Origin: an uncultured Clostridia bacterium
GTDB taxonomy: Bacteria; Bacillota; Clostridia; TANB77; CAG-508
Reading direction: 5' to 3'
Assembly: GCA_944386755.1 (NCBI GenBank)
Contig: CALXCF010000006.1
Coordinates: forward strand, 1 to 64,000
Length of the DNA stretch: 64,000 nucleotides
Shown: positions 26,678 to 35,353 of the stretch, in pieces
Numbering within the stretch: position 1 is the first letter of the stretch
Layout: the number at the start of each line of letters is the position of its first letter
The notes under the pieces: generated by a model
The model's input: only the letters and a program-made list of their open reading frames with translations
What the model was told of the DNA's origin: nothing
Database searches by the model: none
Made by a program: the position numbers and the translations under genes

Positions 26678-27242
26678 AAATTATCCAGTTTATTAAACTT
26701 TGGCAAACAGTTACAATAAAGCATATAAAGGCAATTGTTAAAATAAACATAAAAAACCTTAATAGACTTAAAATAAAAGCCTTAATGGAGTTTTGACGAG
26801 TTTTTGGAAATTGCTTATTGTTTAATTTATAAGAAATACTTCTAGTAGGCAAATGTAATTTATGGCGAGTATTTTCAAATAATTTTTCTAGCCTTTGGCA
26901 CACTGATTCGTAAGCTGTATAAGAAACAAAGTTTTCACTAGTCGTATTTTGAAAAATTTGAAAAACATTTATAAGGTCTCCATCAATCAACTCGTAATAT
27001 TTAACTTTTATATTATTGAAAAAATTAATATATTCTAATGCTATTTGAGGAGAAATGTTTTTATATAAACTAATTTCCATTTTTTTAAATAATGGTAAGT
27101 ACACACAATATAATTGTTTTTCTAAGATTTTAGTTCTTTGAGGGTTCTTAAAGGATACTTGACTTACTTTATAACCAAAGAAACCACTAATAAAACAAGT
27201 GATTATAGCTACTAAATTATCAACATCAAAATTAGAAAACAT
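26667..27242 (-). CDS. Reverse-oriented membrane protein (candidate lysogenic gene)
   Basis: 191 residues from the ATG at 27242 (GAGG upstream). One membrane helix near the N-terminus (LVAIITCFISGFFGY), a soluble helical middle (residues ~35-145) and a second strongly hydrophobic helix at the C-terminus. It runs against the early operon and so must have its own promoter. That is the usual look of a gene expressed in the lysogen, such as a superinfection-exclusion factor. Family not recognised. Confidence 0.65.
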   Translation of the reverse strand: MFSNFDVDNLVAIITCFISGFFGYKVSQVSFKNPQRTKILEKQLYCVYLPLFKKMEISLYKNISPQIALEYINFFNNIKVKYYELIDGDLINVFQIFQNTTSENFVSYTAYESVCQRLEKLFENTRHKLHLPTRSISYKLNNKQFPKTRQNSIKAFILSLLRFFMFILTIAFICFIVTVCQSLINWIISIV

Positions 27243-27313
27243 AATAATAACCTCACTTTCGAGGATATTATACATTAATTAACAAAATTTTACAAGGAAA
27301 GGAGTGGAATAGA

Positions 27314-27502
27314 ATGGGACATATGAGTGCAGCAGCAAAAATATTAAACAAACAACCAAAAACAAATAGCAAAAGTCATAAAGAAAAAGAAGCAAAAAGA
27401 TTAGCATTAATGAGTAGAAGAATAGTTTGTGAAAAATGCGGTAGAACTGACCTTACTTTATACAACAAACAAGGACATTATTATTGCAAAGAATGTAAAT
27501 AG
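27314..27502 (+). CDS. Zinc-ribbon protein
   Basis: 62 residues: basic N-terminus, then CEKCGRTDLTLYNKQGHYYC and KECK, a CxxC-x15-CxxC zinc ribbon. Likely nucleic-acid binding. AAAGGAG precedes the ATG. Confidence 0.7.
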   Translation: MGHMSAAAKILNKQPKTNSKSHKEKEAKRLALMSRRIVCEKCGRTDLTLYNKQGHYYCKECK

Positions 27503-27515
27503 AAAGGAGAAAATT

Positions 27516-27752
27516 ATGGAAGAATTATTACAAAAAATAATATTAAAGGCATATGAAGTAAACGAAAACACAGAACATACTGTATTTGTGAGTTTTTCTG
27601 GACATGTAAAATGGATAGAAATTAATATCTATTTAAATGGCTGGAAAAAGAATAAAGAAAAGGATATTGAGTTGATAGCTTATTTATATGAAGATAAAGC
27701 AATCGAACAATTGAAAAATATATTAAAAAAACTAGAAGAATTGGAGGGATAA
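27516..27752 (+). CDS. Hypothetical early protein
   Basis: 78 residues; start at 27516 with AAAGGAG upstream. The pattern HTVFVSFSGHVKWIEINIYL suggests a small beta sheet flanked by helices. No family recognised. It begins 13 bp after the zinc-ribbon gene. Confidence 0.6.
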   Translation: MEELLQKIILKAYEVNENTEHTVFVSFSGHVKWIEINIYLNGWKKNKEKDIELIAYLYEDKAIEQLKNILKKLEELEG

Positions 27753-27754
27753 AT

Positions 27755-28033
27755 ATGTTTATAAGTGAAAAAATGCACAACAAAATAGTAAGTGCAAAAG
27801 AAGATGAAATAAGGGAATTGCAAAGAAAAATAGATAAGCAAGAAGAATCTCAAAAAGACTTAAGAGAAGAGATTGAAAATGAACATTTAGAAAATTATAA
27901 AAATCATAGAAAATTACTAGAAATTGAAAAAGTATTACAAGAACAAGATTATAGCAGTGTTGAAAATCTAAAAAATAGGATAAGAACAATATTAAATAAG
28001 AGCTATCTAACACATATGGAAGCAATTAGATAA
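27755..28033 (+). CDS. Coiled-coil early protein
   Basis: 92 residues, Glu/Lys-rich heptads (EIRELQRKIDKQEESQKDLR) over most of the length. It starts 2 bp after the preceding gene. Function unknown. Confidence 0.6.
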   Translation: MFISEKMHNKIVSAKEDEIRELQRKIDKQEESQKDLREEIENEHLENYKNHRKLLEIEKVLQEQDYSSVENLKNRIRTILNKSYLTHMEAIR

Positions 28034-28058
28034 CTCAAAAATACATAAATAAATATAT

Positions 28059-28097
28059 GATTTCTCTAATATTATACAAAATTTTCTTAGAGAAATC
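28059..28097 (+). terminator. Hairpin before AbrB-like gene
   Basis: GATTTCTCTAA/TTAGAGAAATC stem with a 17-nt loop and no T run afterwards. Either an attenuator or an RNA processing site. Confidence 0.45.
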
Positions 28098-28115
28098 AAG
28101 GAAGGAAATGTAAAT

Positions 28116-28337
28116 ATGGTAAGAAAATTAGATGAATTAGGAAGAATAGTAATTCCTGCTGAAATTAGAAAAGCATATGACATTAAAGAAGGAGATGGCT
28201 TAGAGATAATAGAGAAAGATAACGAAATAGTTATCAAAAAATGTTTGGACACATATTGCCCAAAATGTTTAAAAAAGTGTTCTCATACTGATAATTATTG
28301 CAGTAAATGTGGACTCAATTTTGAAAATATGGAGTAG
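28116..28337 (+). CDS. AbrB-like regulator with C-terminal zinc ribbon
   Basis: 73 residues. Residues 1-45 are a SpoVT/AbrB swapped-hairpin DNA-binding domain (VRKLDELGRIVIPAEIRKAY). The tail has CPKCLKKCSHTDNYCSKCG, a zinc ribbon. AbrB domains act as dimeric repressors; target unknown. AAGGA precedes the start. Confidence 0.85.
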   Translation: MVRKLDELGRIVIPAEIRKAYDIKEGDGLEIIEKDNEIVIKKCLDTYCPKCLKKCSHTDNYCSKCGLNFENME

Positions 28338-28343
28338 TAAAAG

Positions 28344-28790
28344 ATGAACTGCATACATTTAAGAATTAGAACAAAAGATTATAAAAAATACATATATTGT
28401 AATTATCTAGAGAACAGGAAAGAAATTGAATTTAAAAATTGTAAAACATGTAAACACAAAGAATTTAAACAAGTAAAAGAACTAAAAAAGAAAAGTAATA
28501 AATTAAAAAAGTTGGAATCTAAGAGATTTAGTATTTTAACAGATAATATGCAAATTTGTTATATCTGCAACAAAGCAAGAAAAGATGACCTACATGAGAT
28601 TTTTGAAGGCTCAAACAGACAAACAAGTATGAAATGGGGATTGGTAATTCCAATTTGTAGAGGATGTCATGATCTATGGGAAATAGATATGCAAATAAAG
28701 AAAAAAGTACGCGAAGAAGCAAAACAGAAATTTTACAAGTTATATTCAAAAGAAAAATTTTTAGAAGTTTTTGGAAAATATTATATATAA
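28344..28790 (+). CDS. Phage HNH-like zinc protein
   Basis: 148 residues. The N-terminal CxxC region (CKTCKHKEF) is followed by CYICNKARKDDLHEIFEGSN, then GLVIPICRGCHDLWE. The pattern C-x2-C...LHEIF...C-x2-CH matches a phage family of HNH-type nucleases acting near replication genes. Catalytic His is probably in LHEIF. Directly follows the AbrB-like gene. Confidence 0.65.
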   Translation: MNCIHLRIRTKDYKKYIYCNYLENRKEIEFKNCKTCKHKEFKQVKELKKKSNKLKKLESKRFSILTDNMQICYICNKARKDDLHEIFEGSNRQTSMKWGLVIPICRGCHDLWEIDMQIKKKVREEAKQKFYKLYSKEKFLEVFGKYYI

Positions 28791-28797
28791 ACAACTA

Positions 28798-28828
28798 AGG
28801 CTAGACACAATAATCTAGCCTGTTATTT
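28798..28828 (+). terminator. Terminator before replication module
   Basis: AGGCTAGA/TCTAGCCT hairpin followed by GTTATTTT. Confidence 0.7.
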
Positions 28829-28850
28829 TAAAGAAAGGAGAAGTAGGAAA

Positions 28851-29672
28851 GTGGAAAGACCAAATTATTATTCAGTAATTCCATCTGAAGTTAGGTATGA
28901 CAAAGAATTAACACCAAATGCGAAATTATTATATGGAGAAATAACTGCTCTATGCAACGTAAAAGGAGTTTGTTGGGCTTCTAACCAATATTTTGCTGAT
29001 TTATATAGTACAAGCAAAGAAACTATCTCTAGGTGGATTAGTCAATTAGCAAAAAAGAAATACATAGCTATAAAAATGTTCTACAAAAAAGATAGCAAAG
29101 AAATAGATAAAAGAATTATATCTATAAGCAGATTTTTACAGAGTGAAATACCTATTGACGAAAATATCAATACCCCTTGTCAGGAAAATCAAGGTAACTA
29201 CGTATTGACAAAAACGTCAATACCCTATCCACAAAATTGTCAAACGCCTATTGACAAAAATGTCAAAGAGAATATTACAAGTATTAATAATATAAATATA
29301 TATACTGCAAAAAATATTTTGCAGGAGAATTTCGAAAAAATATGGAAAGAATATCCACATAAAAAAGGAAAGGCTAAAGCATTTGAATATTATAAACAAT
29401 GGATAAAAGGCAGAAAGATATCTGGTATTACTAAAAAACTAACTAATGAACAGATAGAAAACGCAGCAAGAAAATATAAAGAAGAATGTAAAAAGAACAG
29501 AACAGAAGAGCAATATATAAAACATGGCGATACATTCTTTAATAAAGCAATACTAGACTACACAGAACAGGAAGAAGAAAAGCAAGGAATAGAAGCAGAA
29601 TACAAAGAAGTGAAAATGACAGAAGAAGAATACAAACAAAAAATGAGTAGCGGAGGAAAAAGATATGTATAA
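28851..29672 (+). CDS. Replication initiator (DnaD-like, N-terminal winged HTH)
   Basis: 273 residues with a GTG start after GGAG. Residues ~1-85 are a replisome-organiser winged helix (SVIPSEVRYDKELTPNAKLL, SKETISRWISQLAKKKYI). A low-complexity linker follows whose DNA holds three palindromic iterons (29154-29267). The C-terminal part (FEKIWKEYPHKKGKAKAFEY) is DnaD/DnaB_2-like. It should bind the phage origin and recruit helicase. The helicase ATG overlaps its stop by 8 bp. Confidence 0.85.
   Translation: MERPNYYSVIPSEVRYDKELTPNAKLLYGEITALCNVKGVCWASNQYFADLYSTSKETISRWISQLAKKKYIAIKMFYKKDSKEIDKRIISISRFLQSEIPIDENINTPCQENQGNYVLTKTSIPYPQNCQTPIDKNVKENITSINNINIYTAKNILQENFEKIWKEYPHKKGKAKAFEYYKQWIKGRKISGITKKLTNEQIENAARKYKEECKKNRTEEQYIKHGDTFFNKAILDYTEQEEEKQGIEAEYKEVKMTEEEYKQKMSSGGKRYV
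29154..29267 (+). repeat. Intragenic iterons, probable phage origin
   Basis: Copies of ATTGACAAAAACGTCAAT at 29154-29171 (two changes), 29204-29221 (perfect) and 29250-29267 (two changes), about 46-50 bp apart. Each is a TTGAC/GTCAA dyad. They lie in the linker of the initiator gene, the position of origins in several Gram-positive phages. Confidence 0.7.
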
Positions 29673-30885
29673 CGAAGAACTAGAAAAAGCAATGTTATAC
29701 TTCATAATTTTTGAAAACGGAGAAGTTAATTTAACAGAAAATGATTTTGTAAATATAACAAACAAAAACATAATAAAAGCTATAAACAAATTAAAAATAG
29801 AGAAAAAAGAAATAAGCATTATAAATATAGCAAATATTCTAGAAAAAGAGAAAGATATTATAAGTTATCTATCAAATTTGGGGACATATACAATAGGAAG
29901 TACAGCAGAAGGGACATACAAAGAAATAAAAGAATTAACTAAAAAAAGAGAAACATTTCTAGTTGCAAAAGAAGTAGAAAAAGAAATAAGAGAAGCAGAA
30001 AATACAGATTTATACATAGAAAAAGTAATATCTAAGTTGCAAAAAATAGAAATGCAAACACAAAAAAATGAGAACTTTGTAAATCTAATAGCAAGAACAA
30101 CAGACCTAATCGAAAAAAACATGGCAAGAAAAAACGATTTGTCTTATTACACAGGATTTTTTGATTTAGATAGTTTAACAGATGGACTACACAAAGGAGA
30201 GTTAACAATAATTGGAGCAAGACCAGGAGTTGGAAAAACAACATTTGTACTACAGATTGCAGAAAGAATAGCAAGTTATAACAAAAGTGTAGCATTTGTT
30301 AGTTTAGAAATGTCAGAAGAACAGATAATACAAAAAATTCTATCAAGAAAAGCAAGAGTAAACTCTAGAAAAATTAGAAATGGAGAACTAACAGGAGAAG
30401 AACTAGATAAAATTTATATTAAATGTGGAGAGATTAGTGATTTACCTTTGTTGCTATATACAAAATTAAATTCTATACAACAAATAGAAATAGAGGTAAG
30501 AAAATTAAAGAACAAAGGAAAACTAGATTTGCTAATCATAGACTACCTACAATTAGTTAAAAATTTAGGGAATTTTAAAAGTAGAGAACAAGAAGTAGCA
30601 GATATTTCAAGAACATTAAAATTGTTAAGCCTAGAATTAGAAATACCAATAATTGCACTTTGCCAGTTAAATAGAAATGCAACAAAAAATGAACCAACTT
30701 TAGCAGACATCAGAGAAAGTGGATCAATAGAGCAAGATGCTGATAATGTAATCTTTTTATATCAAGAAGATGTAGAAAACAATATAGTAACAGTAGATTT
30801 ACAAAAACAAAGAGCAGGAAATACAGGTAAAAGTAGACTAAAGTTTAACAAAATAAACAGTGAATTTATAAATTTAGAGAGGTAA
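29665..30885 (+). CDS. DnaB-like replicative helicase
   Basis: 406 residues, slightly shorter than host DnaB. N-terminal helical domain, then RecA-like ATPase: Walker A GARPGVGKTT (~residue 187), SLEMSEEQI, Walker B LLIIDYLQLV (~291), QLNRNA and DIRESGSIEQDADNVIFLY. It unwinds DNA ahead of the fork as a hexamer. Coupled by overlap to the initiator gene. Confidence 0.95.
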   Translation: MYNEELEKAMLYFIIFENGEVNLTENDFVNITNKNIIKAINKLKIEKKEISIINIANILEKEKDIISYLSNLGTYTIGSTAEGTYKEIKELTKKRETFLVAKEVEKEIREAENTDLYIEKVISKLQKIEMQTQKNENFVNLIARTTDLIEKNMARKNDLSYYTGFFDLDSLTDGLHKGELTIIGARPGVGKTTFVLQIAERIASYNKSVAFVSLEMSEEQIIQKILSRKARVNSRKIRNGELTGEELDKIYIKCGEISDLPLLLYTKLNSIQQIEIEVRKLKNKGKLDLLIIDYLQLVKNLGNFKSREQEVADISRTLKLLSLELEIPIIALCQLNRNATKNEPTLADIRESGSIEQDADNVIFLYQEDVENNIVTVDLQKQRAGNTGKSRLKFNKINSEFINLER

Positions 30886-30890
30886 AGCAT

Positions 30891-31010
30891 ATGAAAAAAG
30901 TAATAAATGAAGAAGATATAAGAAAAGCAAATGACATAGAAAGATGCCAGATATTAATTAAAATCATAAAAGGACAAGCAGTATATACACAAGATATAAA
31001 AACACATTAG
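30891..31010 (+). CDS. Hypothetical 39-residue protein
   Basis: ATG with AGAGAGGT upstream, 5 bp after the helicase gene. Helical, charged (KKVINEEDIRKANDIERCQI). Function unknown. Confidence 0.5.
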   Translation: MKKVINEEDIRKANDIERCQILIKIIKGQAVYTQDIKTH

Positions 31011-31024
31011 TGAGGTGTTAAGAA

Positions 31025-31297
31025 ATGATAGAAACAAAGCAATTAAGTTTTGAAGATATAAAATCATCAAGAAAAACAAAATATATTCAAATATTAGAAA
31101 TTTTAGGAAATAAGCAAATGACGGCAAGAGAAATAGAAATAGAAATGAACAGAAAAGATTATTCTTCTTATTTTGACATGAACCATGTAAGACCAAGACT
31201 AACAGAGCTAGTTAAAGATTTTAAATTAGTTGAAGAGTGCGGAACGAAAGAAGATAGTTTAACTAAAAAGAAAGTAACAATTTACAAGAAGAAATGA
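31025..31297 (+). CDS. Winged-helix-like regulator
   Basis: 90 residues. KYIQILEILGNKQMTAREIE then RPRLTELVKDFKLVEECGT reads as a winged helix with a basic beta tail (KKKVTIYKKK). Target unknown. GAGGTG precedes the start. Confidence 0.6.
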   Translation: MIETKQLSFEDIKSSRKTKYIQILEILGNKQMTAREIEIEMNRKDYSSYFDMNHVRPRLTELVKDFKLVEECGTKEDSLTKKKVTIYKKK

Positions 31298-31306
31298 GTG
31301 ATAAAA

Positions 31307-31702
31307 ATGGAATTAACAGCAGAAGAAATATTAAAGATAATGAAAGAGTTTTTTGAAGGAATAGATATAGAACATAGTAATTTATTACAAGAGTTAACGA
31401 ACAAAGAAGCAGAACAACAAGATTTATTGCATGAATTAGAATTAAACAATTTAAATGCAGTAGAAATAACAAAAGTAGCAATAGATTTAAAGAAAGTAAG
31501 AAAAGAGAGAAGAATAATAAAGAACGACATAGAAAGAGTAAAAACAATAAAGAGTTTTACAGACAAATACAACAATAAATTTATAGTGAACGAAATAAAA
31601 ACACTAATTAAAGAGCTATATAAACTACAAAAAAGACAAAACAATAGACAATACGAACCAAGGATTTTAAAAGATAGAAAAATAGGAGAGAAAAATGGGT
31701 AA
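31307..31702 (+). CDS. Hypothetical helical protein
   Basis: 131 residues from ATG 31307; a GTG at 31298 directly after the previous stop is an alternative. Acidic N-terminus (MELTAEEILKIMKEFF), basic helical middle (IDLKKVRKERRIIKNDIERV). No family recognised. Overlaps the next gene by 8 bp. Confidence 0.55.
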   Translation: MELTAEEILKIMKEFFEGIDIEHSNLLQELTNKEAEQQDLLHELELNNLNAVEITKVAIDLKKVRKERRIIKNDIERVKTIKSFTDKYNNKFIVNEIKTLIKELYKLQKRQNNRQYEPRILKDRKIGEKNG

Positions 31703-31916
31703 GTGTAATAATTGTGTAAAATTTCTAACTTGCAGCAGAAAAGAATGTAATCAAGTAACATATTTACAAGCAAATCAAATAGACAGAATAGAAGCAAGAA
31801 AAGGAATAGAACTATCAATAGAAACTGATTTTAAAAAGTTTACAGAAGCGGTATGTATGGCAGGAACAACATTAAAACAACTGTTAGATAGTTTTAAAAT
31901 AAAAGAAACAGAATAA
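31695..31916 (+). CDS. Small cysteine-rich protein
   Basis: 73 residues; N-terminal CNNCVKFLTCSRKEC could bind zinc, the rest is helical. Overlaps the preceding gene and lies 11 bp before the sigma factor. Function unknown. Confidence 0.55.
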   Translation: MGKCNNCVKFLTCSRKECNQVTYLQANQIDRIEARKGIELSIETDFKKFTEAVCMAGTTLKQLLDSFKIKETE

Positions 31917-31927
31917 AGGAGTTAGAT

Positions 31928-32431
31928 ATGACAAAAGAAGAAATGTTTAACAAGAACATAAAAATAGCTTACAAACTAGCTAATAGATATTTAACAAATT
32001 ATGCTAATGAATATGAAGATATAAAACAACTTGCATTAATGGGTTTGTGGAAAGCAGTATCAACATTTGACAATACACATGCTTTTAGCACATATGCTTA
32101 TACAGTAATATCTAACGAAATAAATTGTTATTTACGAACAGTAAAGAAACATTATAACACAATATCTTTAAAACAAGAAATAAAAGAAGATATAACACTA
32201 GAAGATGTTTTAGCAGATAAAAATAATTACATAGAAAAACTAGAAAATAGTTTAGATATAGAAAATTACATTTCTCAAATAAGAAATAGCAAGTTAAACG
32301 AAAAAGAAAAAATGGTTTTCGAACTAAGTTTAAAAGGATATAGACAAGACAAAATAGCGAAAATAGTAGGTTATTCTCAACCACATATCAGCAGAATAAT
32401 TAAAAAATTAAGAACCAAGATTAAATTATAA
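31928..32431 (+). CDS. Phage sigma-70 family factor
   Basis: 167 residues. Region 2 is visible (YEDIKQLALMGLWKAVSTFD, FSTYAYTVISNEI, residues ~30-75) and region 4 HTH at the end (LNEKEKMVFELSLKG, QDKIAKIVGYSQPHISRI). Regions 1 and 3 are missing or short, as in phage and ECF-like sigmas. It likely directs RNA polymerase to middle or late phage promoters. GGAG precedes the start. Confidence 0.9.
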   Translation: MTKEEMFNKNIKIAYKLANRYLTNYANEYEDIKQLALMGLWKAVSTFDNTHAFSTYAYTVISNEINCYLRTVKKHYNTISLKQEIKEDITLEDVLADKNNYIEKLENSLDIENYISQIRNSKLNEKEKMVFELSLKGYRQDKIAKIVGYSQPHISRIIKKLRTKIKL

Positions 32432-32478
32432 AGAATAATAAAAGCTTCATTAAGAAGCGGAAAGGAGAGAAAAAGAAA

Positions 32479-32688
32479 ATGCAAAAATACGAAAGAACAA
32501 TAACACTAACACTAATAATATTATTTTTACTAATAATGTTTTTGATAGGAAATATAAGTTACAGAAACAATTTGATAAAAGAGCAACAACAAAAAATAAC
32601 AGATTTACAAATAGAATTAGATAGCGAAAAAGAGAAAAGCTATCAATTAGAACTAGAAAAGAAGAGGAGTGTTTTGAATGAGCAATAA
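32479..32688 (+). CDS. Small membrane coiled-coil protein
   Basis: 69 residues: one membrane helix (TLTLIILFLLIMFLIGNISY) then a coiled coil (KEQQQKITDLQIELDSEKEK). Its tail overlaps the next ORF. Spanin-like in outline, but phages of Gram-positives do not normally need spanins; role unknown. Confidence 0.6.
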   Translation: MQKYERTITLTLIILFLLIMFLIGNISYRNNLIKEQQQKITDLQIELDSEKEKSYQLELEKKRSVLNEQ

Positions 32689-32842
32689 GGAATTAATATT
32701 AAATATAGCTTGTTGCATAGCAAATTTAATCATAATAATACTATGTTTCGCAATTGCAATTTTTAAAGATTGGTGGCTATGCTTATTACTTCCTCTGATT
32801 CTACATTTTAGCATAAACAGAAAGGATGATGAAGATGAGTGA
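32678..32842 (+). CDS. Small two-helix membrane protein
   Basis: 54 residues with AGAGGAG upstream; two hydrophobic helices (residues ~7-28 and 31-46) and an acidic tail KDDEDE. Overlaps genes on both sides. Function unknown. Confidence 0.55.
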   Translation: MSNKELILNIACCIANLIIIILCFAIAIFKDWWLCLLLPLILHFSINRKDDEDE

Positions 32843-33277
32843 CATAGAAGAAGATATAAAGATAATAGAAAACTATCTCAATAGAAGTGTATACAAAGAA
32901 AAAGACAACAATTTCTTTAAGGGAAGTGGCTGGGAGGTTGTAGATTTAGAGATACCACAAGCTATGGCAAATATCTTAGCAGAACGAAAACAAGATAAAG
33001 CAAAAATAAAAGAATTAGAAGAAGCACTATTAAAAGTTAAAAATAAAAATGTAGAGCTATTTATACATTACAAGAATAGCGTACCAGCTCAAAAAGTAAA
33101 AGATGTATTAACAGAAATACAAAAAGAATATAACAAAGTACAAGAACAATTTGATTGCATTTGGAACAAAAAAGTAAAGATGATTACGATAGATATAAAC
33201 TTCAAGAGCTTTCTGCAATGCAACAGCAACTAGGATTTTTTATAGGAAAATTAGAAGAATTATTAGAGGATAAATAA
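32835..33277 (+). CDS. Hypothetical coiled-coil protein, -1 shift near 33165-33180
   Basis: The start at 32835 lies 9 bases after AAAGG. The zero frame ends at 33233 in implausible sequence. Shifting -1 in the A-rich stretch around AACAAAAAAGTAAAG continues as DDYDRYKLQELSAMQQQLGF to a stop at 33277, one base before the methyltransferase ATG. That fit argues the longer form is real. It may be programmed slippage, a one-base deletion or a sequencing error. The protein is helical, with a coiled middle; no family recognised. Confidence 0.6.
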
Positions 33278-33278
33278 T

Positions 33279-33929
33279 ATGAAAGATACAAACAAAGATA
33301 AAATAATCTTAGATTTATGTGGAGGAACAGGTAGTTGGTCAAAATATTATAAAGATAATGGATATGATGTAAGAATAATAACTTTACCAGATTATGATGT
33401 ACTTACTTATGAACCACCTAAAAACGTATATGGAATATTAGCAGCACCACCATGCACGATGTTTAGTATAGCAAGAAATGATAAAACAGCAAAAAAACCA
33501 AGAGACTTGAAAGGTGGTATGGAAATAGTAAATGCTTGTTTAAGAATAATACATACATGCTTATATGAGAATTATAGAGTTGGACAAGGATTACACTTTT
33601 GGGCATTAGAAAATCCATATAGTGGATATTTAAAAAGATTTTTGGGAAAACCTGCGTTAATATTTGACCCATATGAATACGGAGACCCATATACTAAGAA
33701 AACAGCAATATGGGGAGAGTTTAAAGAACCAAAGAAGCATATAGTAAAACCAAGAGAATATCAGCACAATTGTGGTGCCAGGGATTTTGTGAGCTGTGTA
33801 GAACATTTTGCAGATTTAAAACAAATACCAGAAGGATATTTAGAAAAAACAGGTTTAAGCAAAAGGACAGTACTAAGAAGTATGACACCACTCGGATTTG
33901 CAGAGGCTTTTTATGAAGCAAATAAATAA
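33279..33929 (+). CDS. Phage cytosine-C5 DNA methyltransferase-like protein
   Basis: 216 residues, shorter than bacterial Dcm enzymes. DLCGGTGSWSKYY is the SAM-binding motif I; AAPPCTMFSIARN carries the catalytic PC motif; ALENPYSGYL corresponds to the ENV motif. The target-recognition region is small. It may methylate phage DNA for protection from host restriction. No partner endonuclease nearby. Confidence 0.82.
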   Translation: MKDTNKDKIILDLCGGTGSWSKYYKDNGYDVRIITLPDYDVLTYEPPKNVYGILAAPPCTMFSIARNDKTAKKPRDLKGGMEIVNACLRIIHTCLYENYRVGQGLHFWALENPYSGYLKRFLGKPALIFDPYEYGDPYTKKTAIWGEFKEPKKHIVKPREYQHNCGARDFVSCVEHFADLKQIPEGYLEKTGLSKRTVLRSMTPLGFAEAFYEANK

Positions 33930-33949
33930 GTTAATAAGGAGGACAAGCA

Positions 33950-34393
33950 ATGGTAGCTGAATACAGTGTAACTTTAGAAAACAAAACTAAGAGTGAATTA
34001 ATACTATTTATAAAACAACTACAGGATATGCTAAAAGAAAAAGATAAAAAGATAGAATACTATAAAAAACAAAAAGATTATGATATGCAATTTAGACATG
34101 AACTTCTTGAACAAATACGTTGCTTGAATTTAGATAAGGACCATAACTCTGCAGAGATTGAGCAGAAAAACACAGAGCTTGCAGAGAAGTCTGCAGAGAT
34201 AGAAAAGAAAGACAAGGAAATAGATTTAATATTAGATAAATTAAACGAAAATTATACTGATGTATTTAAGAATAATGAAGTAAAGGGAATTATAGAAATA
34301 TACGAAAAAATAAAAAACACAAGCAATTTAAGTGGTATTAAATTAAGAAAAGAATGTATAAAACAATATTTTGAAAGGAAAGTGAAAAAATGA
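33950..34393 (+). CDS. Coiled-coil protein
   Basis: 147 residues, almost wholly heptad-like; an internal repeat KNTELAEKSAEIEKKDKEID lies at ~residues 70-90. AGGAGG precedes the start. Overlaps the next gene by 4 bp. Function unknown. Confidence 0.6.
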   Translation: MVAEYSVTLENKTKSELILFIKQLQDMLKEKDKKIEYYKKQKDYDMQFRHELLEQIRCLNLDKDHNSAEIEQKNTELAEKSAEIEKKDKEIDLILDKLNENYTDVFKNNEVKGIIEIYEKIKNTSNLSGIKLRKECIKQYFERKVKK

Positions 34394-34782
34394 TTGAAGT
34401 AGGAGAATATGTAAGAACTAAAAATGGAATTATTGATAGGATAAAAACAATTAATAGATATGGAACAGTTACAAAATATGATGATAAAGAGGATAAGATT
34501 TCTATAGCAATAAATTATTATATTAATAGTGGCTTAGAAGTAAATAAAGATGACATAGTAAAACACAGCAAAAACATAATTGATTTAATAGAATTAGGAG
34601 ACTATGTAAATGGAAATGAAGTACTTGATAAGTATTTATTTAATGGGGAAAAGCCTGTACTAGAAACAACAGGAGATGAAACAAATGCTAAATGTGTGTG
34701 TGAAGGTGATATTAGAACAATACTAACAAAAGAACTGTATAAAGCAAACTGTTATACAGTAGAAGGGAAGGAAAAATGTTAA
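34390..34782 (+). CDS. Hypothetical beta-rich protein
   Basis: 130 residues. MIEVGEYVRTKNGIIDRIKT and the similar LIELGDYVNGNEV suggest two short SH3-like or KOW-like beta units. No family recognised. ATGA overlap with the preceding gene. Confidence 0.55.
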   Translation: MIEVGEYVRTKNGIIDRIKTINRYGTVTKYDDKEDKISIAINYYINSGLEVNKDDIVKHSKNIIDLIELGDYVNGNEVLDKYLFNGEKPVLETTGDETNAKCVCEGDIRTILTKELYKANCYTVEGKEKC

Positions 34783-35048
34783 AAATTAAAGATAACGTAG
34801 ATTTAAAAGAATTAGAAAAGTTTGGATTTGAAATTAATTTTGTAGCAGGAGTATATAAAAAAGAACTTAAAAGTAGCTATATGGATAATTGTTATATAGA
34901 AGTACAAAAAAGTAGAAGAATTATAATTGAAACTAGAATTAAAGATGAATATATACAAAATTTAAAAAGCACAAATACAGATAAACTAGATGTAATATAC
35001 GACCTAATCCAAGCAGGATTAGTCGAGAAAGTAGAGAAAGAAAGATGA
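34776..35048 (+). CDS. Hypothetical protein
   Basis: 90 residues, alternating beta and helix (NVDLKELEKFGFEINFVAGV). The pattern is common in small phage proteins between replication and packaging modules. Overlaps both neighbours by a few bases. Confidence 0.55.
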   Translation: MLKIKDNVDLKELEKFGFEINFVAGVYKKELKSSYMDNCYIEVQKSRRIIIETRIKDEYIQNLKSTNTDKLDVIYDLIQAGLVEKVEKER

Positions 35049-35350
35049 GAGATATAAACAACAATAAATCAGTAAACAATATTATAAATTATACAGTGGT
35101 GTTTTATGAAGAAGAACCAGAAGCAAACACATTTGGAAGTAATGATGTTATGTATGAAATATTTTACAGTACTAAAACAGGAATAATGCAAGTAGAAGAA
35201 GTGGGAGCTTTTGGAGATAGAACACTTATAGGAAGATACCAGGATAGAAGAGGTAGAGGAATAACATTAGATGAAATGCTAGAAAACATAAAAGAAATAT
35301 CAGAAATGACTTACAAAGAATTTAAAGAAAAAATCTTAAAGAAGGAGTAA
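35045..35350 (+). CDS. Hypothetical protein
   Basis: 101 residues; beta-rich core (YTVVFYEEEPEANTFGSNDV) then a helical C-terminus. ATGA overlap with the preceding gene. No family recognised; such clusters often hold anti-defence genes, but nothing here proves it. Confidence 0.55.
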   Translation: MRDINNNKSVNNIINYTVVFYEEEPEANTFGSNDVMYEIFYSTKTGIMQVEEVGAFGDRTLIGRYQDRRGRGITLDEMLENIKEISEMTYKEFKEKILKKE

Positions 35351-35353
35351 AAG

